Origin: Oscillospiraceae bacterium
GTDB taxonomy: Bacteria > Bacillota > Clostridia > Oscillospirales > Ruminococcaceae
Assembly (NCBI GenBank): GCA_017847835.1
Contig: JAGASH010000005.1
Coordinates: forward strand, 1-64,000
Direction: 5' to 3'
Length of the DNA stretch: 64,000 nt
The notes under the pieces: model-generated
Told to the model about the DNA's origin: nothing
What the model saw: only the letters and a program-made list of their open reading frames with translations
Databases searched by the model: none
Shown here: one piece after another, positions 1 through 10,015 of the stretch
How positions within the stretch are numbered: position 1 is the first letter of the stretch
Layout of the letters: each line of letters begins with the position of its first letter
Program-made: the position numbers and the translations under genes

Positions 1-1
1 A

Positions 2-3000
2 ACACTTGAAATAAAGGGAGATTTCACGCAGAAGACAAGCTATTATGCAAACAACTTCTACTGCTCGGGCAGCCACAAGGTGGTTCTCAGCGGCGATGGC
101 TTGCAGACTGTTGCTTTTGATTCTACCAAGTCGCAGTTTAACATACTGGAAATACAAAAGCCCTTGAATATCGGGCACATTATAAATAGCAATACAAAAT
201 GGAATGAGCTTATAGAAAATTATCTGGACGATTCCTCGCCCGCTGCACCTACAAATCTGCAGTTTGTTCGCTCGACATCTACGTCCGTTCTTATGAGATG
301 GACAAGTTCGGTTGATAACGACAAGCTGAATTGCTATGAGATTTATCGTGACGGGAAACTTGTCGGTACAACAACACAAACAGAATTCATAGATAATGGT
401 TTGAATACCCATACCCAATACGAATATTATATTGTGGCGCTGGGCGCGAACGGAGTGCGCTCCGAAAACAGCAACATCATCAAGGCGGCTACGGACGTCG
501 ACGCTTACGCTCCCACAACTCCGGGCGGGCTTCAAGCTGTCATTCGCGCTGACGGCAGCGTTTACCTTACATGGATTGCTTCAAGCGATAATGTAAGCGT
601 TGATGGATATAATTTGTACCGTAACGGCGAATATATAGGTAACACCGTGGGAACGGCATACAACGACAAAGACGCCGAACCTGGTTATCACGAGTATTAT
701 GTTGAGGCATTTGATAACGAGGGCAATAACTCACTGTTCAGCAGCAGTGTCTATGCGGATAATATGCCGCCACAAAAACCTGTTTTGCATATTAGTGAAG
801 TTACACCTATGCAAATTTCGTTCAAATACGATTCGGAAGATAACGTTGAGATAGACCATTTTGAGATATACAAAAATGGCGAATTCTTCAAGAAAACGAA
901 AACAAGCGAATTCACCGATACATCTGTTACTGCGGGTGATGAGTATTCATATTATATAATTGCGATTGATACGTCGGGTAATATCTCTGAGGCCAGTGAT
1001 ACAAAGAAAATTTCTGCAAAAAACGACGAGGAAAAACCGCAGATTGTCATTTCGGAGCAGACGCTCACCGAAAACAGCAAATCATTAAGAATAGTTTGTA
1101 CGGACAATGTTATGCTCGCAGAACTGAATGCCGAAATCATGTCACCGTTCTCAGATGAGTGGTTTTCAGTTAAGCCTCAGACACTTAGTCAGAAGAGCCA
1201 AATTGTAAGCCTCAATCTTGAGGATTATTTGACGGATAGCGGGGATTATCAAATTCGTGTAAACGTAACGGATACAGCGGGAAATTCGTGTACATCTGAG
1301 ACGGTCTTTAGTTATGCCAAAAATGAAATGTCGGAATTTGAGGTTGAAGCAACTGCAGATGGTTGTTCCGTCAAACTGGATTGGACTCCAGCGTCCGACA
1401 ACTCCGATGTTTATTATGAGGTTCGCAGAAAAGAGTCAAACGGCACAGAAAAATACATAGCGACAACAAACGCCAATGAATTGAGTTATACCGACAGCGG
1501 ACTTTATCCGCTCACAGAATACTCATATACGATTGTTGCACATGATGAAAATCTGTATTCGGTTAAGAGCAATACGATTAGTATATCATCAGGAAAGGAT
1601 ACAATTTCTCCGAAAGCGAATGCCGGAAACAGTTCTGTTACTATCGCCGGACACGCTGTAAGATTTGATGGCTCGCAGTCGCGAGACAACTATGGTATTA
1701 AGGAATATTCGTGGGATTTCGGTGACGGAAACACAGATATCGGGAAATCATCCTCTCACATCTATTCCGAGGCAGGAACATATACTGTTACACTTACAGT
1801 CACCGATGAAAGCGGCAACAGCGGTATCGACACGACAACCGTGACGGTTTATGACAAGGATTACAGCATTACTGAAATTCAGATAAAGGACGACAGCGGA
1901 AATATTCTGCCGTCAGCCGCTGCATATTGTGAACTTCCCGATATGGCGGAAACTACATTTTATAGCGACAGAAATGGTATTGTAACACTGGTTGCAAAAA
2001 GCGGTATATATGACTTTTGTTTCTTTGCAAACGGATGTCTGCCCCTAAAAAAGTCTGTATCGATGGATGCTGGCATTTCTGAAGGCGCAATCCAAACGAT
2101 TGTTTTGACACGTTCAGAGTTAGTGACATATGACTTTACTGTCAAGCAGTTGGGAATTAATGAGATTGAAAATCTTGGAATTGATATTACTGCACCTGAA
2201 AATCAGTATGTCAGCAAGGTTGAAATGACGATAAGCAACGAGAAGACCGGTGAACTTGATAAATTTGAGGTAATAGTTAATCAAAAAGGGGAGTTTATTC
2301 AAATCGATCACAACGGTGGCTTTAAGGTAAAAGACGAGACTAAGTCTGAGAAGAAAGAAGACAAACCTGATGGAACAGCAACAACCAAAACAACCACTTC
2401 AACTCTTCAGCGCGGTATAAATCGCAAAGATGAATCCGAAAGCCATACAGAATGTACCGTTACACCAATACAGTTAGCATTAACTACAATGGTGAGCATG
2501 TCGGTTACACAATATTCGTGGCTCAAAGACTTTTTTGAGGTTAGCATTACTATTACTAATAATTCAGAGAAGGGATTTGATATAGTTGCACCAACAGCTA
2601 CCTTAAACCTTCCCAAAGGTCTTTCACTTGCAAACACAGATAATCCCAATCAAATTGCTCAAACATTGAATACAATTGAGGGTGGGACATCGGAAACGCT
2701 TTCCTGGATTATAAAGGGAGACTCCAAAGGAAGCTATAACATCAGCGTGGATTTTGAAGGTGTTCTTTCTCCGTTTGGAATACCTGTTACTGCTTATTTC
2801 CCAAACGATGATCCTATTATTGTCAATGGCGGTGATGATTTGCATTTGGACATTGACGCTGGATTTGGCAGAGCAGATTTTGTTTTGACCAATGTTTCTA
2901 AAAAAGATATATACAATGCACAGGTCAATATGAACAGCTACGGTGATTTTGACGATGCAAGCGAGATTCTTATGAAATATCCCAGCGGTCTTATCGAAAA

Positions 3001-3169
3001 AATAGAGTGGGTTGATGATAAAAAAGAATCAACCAAAAGTACTCTATATCTTCCTGTAAATCTGGATGTTAATACGGATATCTTTGCTCTTAGAACGCTC
3101 AAGCCAAACGAGAGAATTGTAGGACGAATTTTGTATTCATTCGACAAGGTTGATAAAGAGGACAATTAA
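2..3169 (+). CDS. Secreted FN3/PKD multidomain surface protein (5' end missing)
   Basis: The frame is open back to the window edge, so the true start is upstream; a GTG at 80 is only an internal codon. The first residues match the end of the repeated beta-structure domain of many secreted proteins, which ends in VVLSG and a QTV motif. Then come three fibronectin type III domains (roughly bases 230-1,010), a bacterial Ig-like segment, a fourth FN3 domain (about 1,320-1,590) and a PKD domain with the WDFGDG motif (about 1,600-1,850). A carboxypeptidase-regulatory-like segment and a Thr/Lys-rich stretch follow. It is probably exported and adhesive or structural. Only 33 bases separate it from the toxin gene, so the two are probably co-transcribed and it may be part of the same surface complex (inference). 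No catalytic motif was seen. Confidence 0.85.
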   Translation, partial: TLEIKGDFTQKTSYYANNFYCSGSHKVVLSGDGLQTVAFDSTKSQFNILEIQKPLNIGHIINSNTKWNELIENYLDDSSPAAPTNLQFVRSTSTSVLMRWTSSVDNDKLNCYEIYRDGKLVGTTTQTEFIDNGLNTHTQYEYYIVALGANGVRSENSNIIKAATDVDAYAPTTPGGLQAVIRADGSVYLTWIASSDNVSVDGYNLYRNGEYIGNTVGTAYNDKDAEPGYHEYYVEAFDNEGNNSLFSSSVYADNMPPQKPVLHISEVTPMQISFKYDSEDNVEIDHFEIYKNGEFFKKTKTSEFTDTSVTAGDEYSYYIIAIDTSGNISEASDTKKISAKNDEEKPQIVISEQTLTENSKSLRIVCTDNVMLAELNAEIMSPFSDEWFSVKPQTLSQKSQIVSLNLEDYLTDSGDYQIRVNVTDTAGNSCTSETVFSYAKNEMSEFEVEATADGCSVKLDWTPASDNSDVYYEVRRKESNGTEKYIATTNANELSYTDSGLYPLTEYSYTIVAHDENLYSVKSNTISISSGKDTISPKANAGNSSVTIAGHAVRFDGSQSRDNYGIKEYSWDFGDGNTDIGKSSSHIYSEAGTYTVTLTVTDESGNSGIDTTTVTVYDKDYSITEIQIKDDSGNILPSAAAYCELPDMAETTFYSDRNGIVTLVAKSGIYDFCFFANGCLPLKKSVSMDAGISEGAIQTIVLTRSELVTYDFTVKQLGINEIENLGIDITAPENQYVSKVEMTISNEKTGELDKFEVIVNQKGEFIQIDHNGGFKVKDETKSEKKEDKPDGTATTKTTTSTLQRGINRKDESESHTECTVTPIQLALTTMVSMSVTQYSWLKDFFEVSITITNNSEKGFDIVAPTATLNLPKGLSLANTDNPNQIAQTLNTIEGGTSETLSWIIKGDSKGSYNISVDFEGVLSPFGIPVTAYFPNDDPIIVNGGDDLHLDIDAGFGRADFVLTNVSKKDIYNAQVNMNSYGDFDDASEILMKYPSGLIEKIEWVDDKKESTKSTLYLPVNLDVNTDIFALRTLKPNERIVGRILYSFDKVDKEDN

Positions 3170-3202
3170 AATAGGTTTACTATTAAGAAAGGACACCCAG
3201 CA

Positions 3203-6200
3203 ATGAAGAAGCTAATCTCTCTGTTAATAAGCGCAATAATGCTGTTCCAATTGAGCGTGCAGGTTTTCGCGTCATACCCTGAAGAACACACATGTTCCTA
3301 TGAAACGGGAAATTGCACAGTTACATACACGGTTCAGAACGAGTGGGACAGCTATCGGCAGATAGAGATGTCTGTCACCAACAATGGTGAAGAAACACTG
3401 CGAAATTGGGCTCTGAAGCTCGACTGTTCCGGTGAGGTTGCGGATATCTGGAACGCCGAGGTATGCACTGATGACGGAGAGATTATCGTACTTCGCAACT
3501 GCGGGTACAACTATGAAATAATACCCGGCAACACTGTGGAATTCGGCTTTCAGCTTCGGGGAGAAGAACTTAAACTTCCCGAAAGCGTTTCTCTTTGTAA
3601 TAAAACCGTGGATTCCACAGCCGGCTCGGAAATAAGCTATGAAATCACAAATAACTGGGACAACGGATTTATCGCCGAGGTTTCCGTTACAAACAATTCG
3701 GACGAGCCTCTTGAAGCATGGCGTCTTGCGTTCAACGGCAATTTTGAGATAACTAATCTTTGGAACGCAAATAAACTGTATTCCGAAAACGGATTTCTCG
3801 TTGAGAATGATGTTACAACTATACCCATCGCAAAGGGTGAGACCAAGAAATTCGGCTTTCAGGGTTCAATCACTCCGGGGGAAACTCCGGAGATGTCGGA
3901 CTTCGTTCTGACATCGGTTGTAATAGATTTGAACTCGGAGCAGCCTTCCAATCCGGATAATCCTGTCGATCCCGATATACCCGTTGACCCGGATAAGCCC
4001 ACAGACCCCGATACGCCTGCTGAACCGGACAAGCCTCAGGAACACATAATTATGTGCTTCGGAGAATATGCTGAAGAAGAAAAAACTCTTGAAGTGTATT
4101 GGTATTCGACGGACGAGGGTGAGATTTCTCTTTACGAAAACACTGACAACGGCGGTTGGACAACACTTGCCGAGAATGTTGAAGGCGAGTCATATAAGTT
4201 TGAAATTGAAGAGGACTTCCTTGTTAAGCAGATAAAGGCTGTACAAAAAACGGAAAATGGAACTCTTGAATCGGAGCCGTTTGTTGTTGCGCATAACGAG
4301 GACGGAATTGTCTGCAAATGGCTTGACAGCGACAGTGATGGTCTTGCAGATTGTGTTGAGGAAGCATACGGCACAGATACCGAAAATCCTGATACAGATG
4401 GAGACGGACTGACAGATTACGAGGAAATTTTCATAACCGGAACAAACCCGCTGAAATACGACACAGATGAGAACGGCATAAACGATGCCGAAGACGATAC
4501 TGATGGCGATGGTCTGTCCAACAAGGAGGAAATTTCGCTTGGAACTTCCGTGTCCTCTGCAGATACGGATGAGGACGATTTGTCCGATTATGATGAGCTC
4601 TACAAGTATAATACCGACCCGCTGAAAGCCGACAGCGACGGCGATAAGCTGAATGACGGCGAAGAAATTGCTATCGGGCTTGATCCCAATAATCCCGAGA
4701 CTTTTGGTGTGCCCGATGCAGAATACAAGGTTGAGCAGACAATTTCCGCAGACAGCGAAGTTATGTCCGAAGTGAATACTGAGGAATCACCTTATGAGCT
4801 GTCGCTTGAGATTTCAGCAACAGGAAATGCAGATACTCGTCTTTCCGCAAGTGAAAGCACATACTCCGCCGTAACCGACAGCGATGCTCGACTTGGCGGA
4901 GCTGTTGAGCTGCGCTATCTTGGCGGTGATGTTGACAAGGTAAAGCTCACATACAAAATTGCGGACGAATATATTTCCAACGAAGGCAGCGAATATGCTG
5001 AAAATTGCCTTGACTTACAGGGCATAAAGCGGTATAATATATTCAGATACTTCGATGAAATAAATATGCTGCTCCCCGTGGCGACAGAGTTTGACGAGGA
5101 GAGCAATACTCTGTATGCGGAAACAGACGAACTGGGGACTTACTGTGTCCTTGACATGGAAGTTCTTATGCGGAATTTCGGTATCGAGCCGGACGAACTG
5201 CGTGACACAAAAACTTTTACCAGGAAGATGTATTCTGCAGTGGCTTATTCTGAAAATAATGGCGCCACAGACTCTTCAGAAGATAAATATAACATAATTT
5301 TTATTATTGACGATCGCGAATCGGTAATTACTTCAGAGCAATATTCCGCTATAAAAAAACAAATTCTAGAATTCGCGGAGACCATTATTACTGAAAAACG
5401 CGATTTTACAATATCAATTTATAAGCAATCTGCTTTCGATTTTGGGATACACTTGGTGGAATCTCCGGATGTTTTTGATCCCAGAAACTATAACTATGAA
5501 TCTTCCGGCAACCTGTCTAATAGTATTGGTCATTTGTCATCATCAGATTTAGACGAAAATGACCTGTTTGGGGAGAATTGTGTCATTTCAGTGGCTTTGA
5601 ATGATGCTCTAACCATATGCGGAAGAGATACTCAAAACTTCATATTTGATATCTATGCGCAGGAGAATACTGTCTATGACATTCAGGCTGCAAGTTCCAT
5701 TTTGCAGAAAGCGGTCGACAGAAATGCAAATATAAGCATAATTAGCGATAAAGAGGTACTGACTGGATTTCAGAAGGAACTCGCGGAGAAAACTAACGGA
5801 TTAGTTCTCAATTACAATGAGAGCTTCGCAAGCAGTATCTACGAGCATATTTTCAATGATGAATATGCTCAAAAGGATATACCAGAATACAAATACGGCG
5901 CGGAATTTGACGCCATTCTTGCGAGTGGGCTTCAAAAGGTATGCCTGAACAGTGAGCTATATCCAAACGGCACAAATCCATCAGGAGAAGATACTGATAC
6001 GGATATGGACGGTCTCACCGACTGGAATGAGGTTAATCTTGATTGTTGGGTAGAACTCGGTCTGATTACATATGACGAAAAGCATAATGTTATTTTACCG
6101 ACTATTCAGCAATGCATGGATTTTACTGAAAAGTCCTATGTATATGAAGGTCTGGATAGATTTAAGAGCGATTATTATAGTGGAACGCCGTCAGGTATGC

Positions 6201-8368
6201 CATCATCTGCAGTTGAGGATAGCCTTGCAGCAAAACTGAAAAGTATTCAAGTTATGCCGATTTCCTCAGATCCGACCAGCAGCGATGGCGATTGCGATGG
6301 ATTACTTGATTCGTTTGAAAACCGGAAATACTTCGATCCGTTAAATGCAGATATGGACGGAGATGGGTTGAGCGACGGCGAAGAATATAGATATGGAACC
6401 AATCCGCGCAGTATCGATTCGGATTATGATGGTCTTAACGATAAGTATGAGATTGAAAATGGAATTAATCCGCTTAGTCGAGATACAGATGGAGATGGAT
6501 TCTTTGATGACGAAGATAAGAATCCCAATAAATATGATGTCGATTGGAAAGGCATAACAACTGACCTGATCATATTCGGATTTAAATCATCTATTGATTT
6601 ATTAGATGGGATAATTCGAGGAGATTTCATTCGCGAACCGAATTTGGCTCAATTAATTGGGATGATACTTGGAAGTTTTATTCCTGGTATTGATTTGCGC
6701 GATGTGGTTGGCAATCTCTTCTACGGAGACATTGGCGGTGCTTTACTTAGTGGAGTTGGATTAATCCCTGCTGCTGGTGACGTTACAAAGTTGGTTGCAA
6801 AAGTAAGCGATTTTATCAGAGCGGGTGCGAAGAACGCTGATGAAATCGGTATTTTATTTAAAGTTATCAAGAAAATTGCGCCATCTTTATTTGATGGATT
6901 GAAGAAATCCGATAATATTTCTGATATTTTGAGGCATGTTCCGTGTAAGGAAGCAAAACATCTTTTCTCGGACACTCCTGCAATTACGAAATTGTTGGAT
7001 CTCCCTTCAAATTCCGGAAAATATGCGGACGAAGTGGTTGATGCTTTCAAAAGAGTTGCTGACAGAGATTCTTTAGGGCTTTTTGAAAGTTTTATCAAAA
7101 ACAACAATTTTAAAGATGTTGCCGATTATGAAAAGCGATACACGAAGATAATTAGCAATGTATCCGAATTCCAAGACGAGCTGATGCTTGTGATAAAGAA
7201 TGCGGACGAGGGGACTGCGCTCAAAATCGCGGAGTTTGCTTCTGATTATGGCAAAGGTGTAATCGGCGCAGTCGACAAATGCGGATATGATAATATCTAC
7301 AAGATTACACATTATATATCTGAAAGTGGAGTTTCCGGCAAAGTTGCCAGCGAGCTTTTTGAAGCATTGTCAAAACACGGCGATACTTTAATTAAAGCTG
7401 TTGAAAAATGTGGTCCCAAGAATATTGAGAACATAGTCGAAATATTGTCAAAGATTAATCCAAATCAAGTGGATGCTGTGATTGATTTGTTAGTGCATCA
7501 CGGCGATGATTTGGTAAAGGCAATTTGTAAGTGCGGTGACGAATACACTGATCTTATTATTCGCTGTGTATCGCATGAGAAATTTGCGGGCGATGTGGCA
7601 ACTCATTTCCTTAAGGCTATGTCCGACCATAGCGATACTATGATTAAGGCTATTGGGAGATGCGGCGCTGACAATTTTGACACTATTGCTGACTATTCGA
7701 AGATTTTTGGGAAGTTCGGCGAAAATGCCAATAATATTATTAATAAATGTTTAGCAAAAAAGTATGTAGGTTTAGATCAAGCGTTAAATTCTAGTGCTGA
7801 AGCTATATGTTTTGTGCCATTGAAAAATGATCCAGGTGCTTATTATGTTGCAGTGAATAAAGTTTACGTAAATAACCCTACAATTTATGTTCCCCAAGAT
7901 TTATCTGCCAAGTTAAAGGAGATTGATGCAATGTCTGATTCACTTGAAAAAGGTAGAGAATATACAAAATTTTACAATGATTTACTAACAGATAATTACA
8001 TTAAGAACTATATTTCTGACCCAAATATTAAAGCAGAATACAAAAAATTGGTTGATGCAGTGGAGGAGTCTCGAAGATACTTCGCAGATGATAAAATCAT
8101 TAAAGCAGGTATAGGGAGAAATTGCTCTAGTTTTACTGGTATTGTTGGTGAGTGCTCAGCATATAGCAATCGCTCTGTAATTAACTGTTCGGAAATATGG
8201 GCAGCAAGGGCAGGGATACTTAGCGGAAGTAAATTTGAAGAATTATTCTTGTCAACGTATCGCACAAAAAATAGTACTAATGCAAAACATGCTGTTGGTA
8301 GCATATATGAACCTTGTGACAACTGCAAAAAGACGTTTGAGAAGATCTTGAAAAATTTAGGAGGTTGA
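3203..8368 (+). CDS. Polymorphic toxin: CBM2-like, TSP3 repeats, C-terminal YwqJ-like deaminase
   Basis: A Sec signal peptide (residues 1-24) is followed by two cellulose-binding CBM2-like domains (about 30-130 and 140-238) with the N-W...W-N-A pattern and a Pro/Asp linker (248-283). Thrombospondin type 3 calcium repeats (DTDGDGLTD type) fill about 374-505 and 930-1110. A degenerate vWA-like segment (NIIFIIDD, about 695-880) lies between them. Then come a glycine-rich hydrophobic pre-toxin segment (1115-1205, GLIPAAGD) and helical repeats with recurrent KCG motifs (about 1280-1510). The last ~90 residues have a deaminase zinc signature: CSE at 1662-1664 and PCDNC at 1704-1708, as in the YwqJ/SUKH-linked nucleic-acid deaminases. 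The start has an AAAGGA ribosome site. The downstream SUKH-3 gene supports the toxin call. Toxicity and target base are inferred; the motifs are seen. Confidence 0.85.
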   Translation: MKKLISLLISAIMLFQLSVQVFASYPEEHTCSYETGNCTVTYTVQNEWDSYRQIEMSVTNNGEETLRNWALKLDCSGEVADIWNAEVCTDDGEIIVLRNCGYNYEIIPGNTVEFGFQLRGEELKLPESVSLCNKTVDSTAGSEISYEITNNWDNGFIAEVSVTNNSDEPLEAWRLAFNGNFEITNLWNANKLYSENGFLVENDVTTIPIAKGETKKFGFQGSITPGETPEMSDFVLTSVVIDLNSEQPSNPDNPVDPDIPVDPDKPTDPDTPAEPDKPQEHIIMCFGEYAEEEKTLEVYWYSTDEGEISLYENTDNGGWTTLAENVEGESYKFEIEEDFLVKQIKAVQKTENGTLESEPFVVAHNEDGIVCKWLDSDSDGLADCVEEAYGTDTENPDTDGDGLTDYEEIFITGTNPLKYDTDENGINDAEDDTDGDGLSNKEEISLGTSVSSADTDEDDLSDYDELYKYNTDPLKADSDGDKLNDGEEIAIGLDPNNPETFGVPDAEYKVEQTISADSEVMSEVNTEESPYELSLEISATGNADTRLSASESTYSAVTDSDARLGGAVELRYLGGDVDKVKLTYKIADEYISNEGSEYAENCLDLQGIKRYNIFRYFDEINMLLPVATEFDEESNTLYAETDELGTYCVLDMEVLMRNFGIEPDELRDTKTFTRKMYSAVAYSENNGATDSSEDKYNIIFIIDDRESVITSEQYSAIKKQILEFAETIITEKRDFTISIYKQSAFDFGIHLVESPDVFDPRNYNYESSGNLSNSIGHLSSSDLDENDLFGENCVISVALNDALTICGRDTQNFIFDIYAQENTVYDIQAASSILQKAVDRNANISIISDKEVLTGFQKELAEKTNGLVLNYNESFASSIYEHIFNDEYAQKDIPEYKYGAEFDAILASGLQKVCLNSELYPNGTNPSGEDTDTDMDGLTDWNEVNLDCWVELGLITYDEKHNVILPTIQQCMDFTEKSYVYEGLDRFKSDYYSGTPSGMPSSAVEDSLAAKLKSIQVMPISSDPTSSDGDCDGLLDSFENRKYFDPLNADMDGDGLSDGEEYRYGTNPRSIDSDYDGLNDKYEIENGINPLSRDTDGDGFFDDEDKNPNKYDVDWKGITTDLIIFGFKSSIDLLDGIIRGDFIREPNLAQLIGMILGSFIPGIDLRDVVGNLFYGDIGGALLSGVGLIPAAGDVTKLVAKVSDFIRAGAKNADEIGILFKVIKKIAPSLFDGLKKSDNISDILRHVPCKEAKHLFSDTPAITKLLDLPSNSGKYADEVVDAFKRVADRDSLGLFESFIKNNNFKDVADYEKRYTKIISNVSEFQDELMLVIKNADEGTALKIAEFASDYGKGVIGAVDKCGYDNIYKITHYISESGVSGKVASELFEALSKHGDTLIKAVEKCGPKNIENIVEILSKINPNQVDAVIDLLVHHGDDLVKAICKCGDEYTDLIIRCVSHEKFAGDVATHFLKAMSDHSDTMIKAIGRCGADNFDTIADYSKIFGKFGENANNIINKCLAKKYVGLDQALNSSAEAICFVPLKNDPGAYYVAVNKVYVNNPTIYVPQDLSAKLKEIDAMSDSLEKGREYTKFYNDLLTDNYIKNYISDPNIKAEYKKLVDAVEESRRYFADDKIIKAGIGRNCSSFTGIVGECSAYSNRSVINCSEIWAARAGILSGSKFEELFLSTYRTKNSTNAKHAVGSIYEPCDNCKKTFEKILKNLGG

Positions 8369-8372
8369 TATA

Positions 8373-9269
8373 ATGACACGACAGGAATTTCTTGAATTTG
8401 CAGTCAAGAATAATTATCACAACAAGTTTTGGGGTTTTAAAAAAGAATTCGTCAGTTTTAAACCCTACGACAGAACCAAATTGGAAAATGATATCCGCCA
8501 AGCGTATAATGGCAAAATAAATCCCGAAAAAATGCTTGACTTTTTTCAGAATGTTGGCGAAGGGTCGTTTGAGCGTAACGAGTCTGTTTCGGGAGATAAG
8601 CTGAAGTTTTACATAAGGTGGACAAAATATTTTTATTATTGGGAAGACATAAAATCTGTTGTTAATTTGCTCGGATATGTTGAAAACTGTGCCGGATATA
8701 TTACAGATCTTTTTATCTCCGAAAACGGACAGTTTTACGATAAAAGTCACACTTTGCTTGCCGAAAATGAAGAACAGTTTTTCGATTATCTGACAACCGT
8801 TGAGTTTGATTTTCACCCCGAAATTGCCGAGCGCACTTATGAAATGCTTCGCTTTTTTGGTTGGTACGAGGGACGGCATATCGACACAACCGATTTCAAC
8901 AAAGAGATGTTGAAACGAGGTATTGAGCTTACTCAAAAGCAGTTGGATTTTCTCGCGGAATTCAGCGGATTGTTCTTTTCTTTTAAGGACGATGGTTACG
9001 ATTGGTTGTTTTATAGTTTGGACGAAATATTGGAGAATAATCCGGAGCGCAGAACAGGTTTCAAGAAAACAGTAGTAATTGGCGGAGAAGTTGTTGCCGA
9101 AAACGCGTTGGTTTGCGGTGATGCTCCGGATACTCCCGACCCGATTTATATTGATTCAGAGGGCAGACTTTTATCAAGCGGCTTGCATTATGGCAGAAAT
9201 ACGATTGAAAGTATAAATCATCTTGCAAACGATGTTTCGCCGCTTGTCGAGTGGGAACCAGTCAAATAA
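8373..9269 (+). CDS. SUKH-3-type immunity protein
   Basis: This 298-residue cytoplasmic protein has no signal peptide. Its second half carries the SUKH-3 pattern: an FFGWYEGR motif near residue 165, then an Asp/Thr segment, GIELTQKQLDFL and FSGLFF. It starts 4 bases after the toxin stop, and its ribosome site (AGGAGGT, 8359-8365) lies inside the end of the toxin gene, so the two are translationally coupled. SUKH family proteins are known immunity proteins and often sit directly behind YwqJ-like deaminase toxins, which fits exactly. The N-terminal half is less conserved and may be a second, diverged SUKH-like unit. Neutralisation of the upstream deaminase is inferred from family and position. 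Confidence 0.8.
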   Translation: MTRQEFLEFAVKNNYHNKFWGFKKEFVSFKPYDRTKLENDIRQAYNGKINPEKMLDFFQNVGEGSFERNESVSGDKLKFYIRWTKYFYYWEDIKSVVNLLGYVENCAGYITDLFISENGQFYDKSHTLLAENEEQFFDYLTTVEFDFHPEIAERTYEMLRFFGWYEGRHIDTTDFNKEMLKRGIELTQKQLDFLAEFSGLFFSFKDDGYDWLFYSLDEILENNPERRTGFKKTVVIGGEVVAENALVCGDAPDTPDPIYIDSEGRLLSSGLHYGRNTIESINHLANDVSPLVEWEPVK

Positions 9270-9673
9270 AACAGCCTGTGTTATCAAGTACACACGTCCC
9301 CGCAGAATGTGGTTTAGCTTGAGAAAAGTTTTCAAGTCCGACGTTGAACGGTAGAATTACAATTATTCCGGGGTTCTCGCAAGTGCCCCGCCGATTCTGC
9401 TCATTCCTATCACATCTCACCCTGTTCCACCAATCATAGGACATCGTCGGGTTATATGGTCATTATGCTGCTTTCAAAGTCGTATGATTATTGAACTGAT
9501 ACGAATTTCCATCCATATCGTACAAATAAAACCACGTATTAGGAATAAAAAGCGTAACCAAAACCGTTGAAAAATATGGGGGATTGCTAAAAACAAATGC
9601 TAATGGCAATTGGTTTGAGGCATCGGTAATAATGTACGAAAAATAGCATGAGGAATTGTTATAATTGTAAACT
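9270..9673. other. Intergenic stretch with no supported gene
   Basis: Short frames exist on the minus strand (a 60-codon and a 78-codon frame), but neither has a ribosome site. The longer one starts inside the perfect hairpin at 9674-9709. No tRNA, repeat or recognisable gene remnant was seen. It may be decayed DNA between the toxin module and the agr remnant. Confidence 0.5.
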
Positions 9674-9709
9674 AAAACGCCTTTGTTCGAGAAGAACAAA
9701 GGCGTTTTT
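9674..9709. terminator. Strong bidirectional intrinsic terminator
   Basis: A 15-bp perfect stem (AAAACGCCTTTGTTC with its complement) closes a 5-base loop and is followed by T-runs, with A-runs on the other side, so it can stop transcription in both directions. It insulates the agrD-like gene from the toxin-immunity module. Confidence 0.85.
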
Positions 9710-9767
9710 CCATTTTTGTCATTTCAACGACTATTTTTGTCAACTGAAAAAATAATGAAAAATTATG

Positions 9768-9776
9768 TGATATAAT
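9768..9776 (+). promoter_or_regulatory. Extended -10 promoter of the AgrD-like gene
   Basis: TGATATAAT is an extended -10 element (TG, one base, TATAAT at 9771-9776). No good -35 lies 17 bases upstream; a TTGTCA at 9737 is too far. It is about 80 bases before the start of the small AgrD-like gene and just after the terminator. The same TGTGATATAAT string occurs in the promoter at 25,337-25,365. Confidence 0.55.
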
Positions 9777-9856
9777 GTCAACGTGGGATACATTTTCTCG
9801 AAATTGTAATCCCAAACACTTGAGTTATTCTCAAAAAACGAAAGGATGCAGTGAAA

Positions 9857-10012
9857 ATGAAAACAAAATCGCTCAAACTCGGCAAAGGATTGAAGAAGGC
9901 TGTTGCTACTTTGGGATTAACAGCTGCAACGGCTACAGCAAACTCTACGTGCGTGTTTATTTCTCATCAGCCGAAGTTGCCCGAAAACGCCAAGAAGCTC
10001 CGTAAGTTCTGA
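9857..10012 (+). CDS. AgrD-like cyclic (thio)lactone autoinducer precursor
   Basis: This 51-residue peptide precursor has the three-part AgrD layout. A basic, amphipathic N-terminal helix (residues 1-28: KTKSLKLGKGLKK, then Ala/Thr-rich) comes first. Next is a core around Cys32, ANSTCVFIS. The C-terminal tail (HQPKLPENAKKLRKF) has the conserved Q-P-x-L-P-E pattern. The core resembles the Staphylococcus aureus type I signal YSTCDFIM: Cys plus four residues would form the ring. A purine-rich GAAAGGA lies upstream of the ATG. Processing needs AgrB, but the adjacent agrB is only a broken fragment and no agrC or agrA is in the window. The peptide is either orphan, processed by an AgrB elsewhere, or itself decaying. 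The family call is confident; the exact mature peptide is inferred. Confidence 0.8.
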   Translation: MKTKSLKLGKGLKKAVATLGLTAATATANSTCVFISHQPKLPENAKKLRKF

Positions 10013-10015
10013 TTT

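Noticed and set aside
9463..9699. 78-codon frame on the minus strand in the gap after the immunity gene
   Set aside because: It starts inside the perfect terminator hairpin, has no ribosome site and no recognisable similarity.
9775..10005. 76-codon plus-strand frame across the AgrD-like gene
   Set aside because: It is in another frame, starts at the promoter's -10 box, and the AgrD-like frame explains the sequence better.
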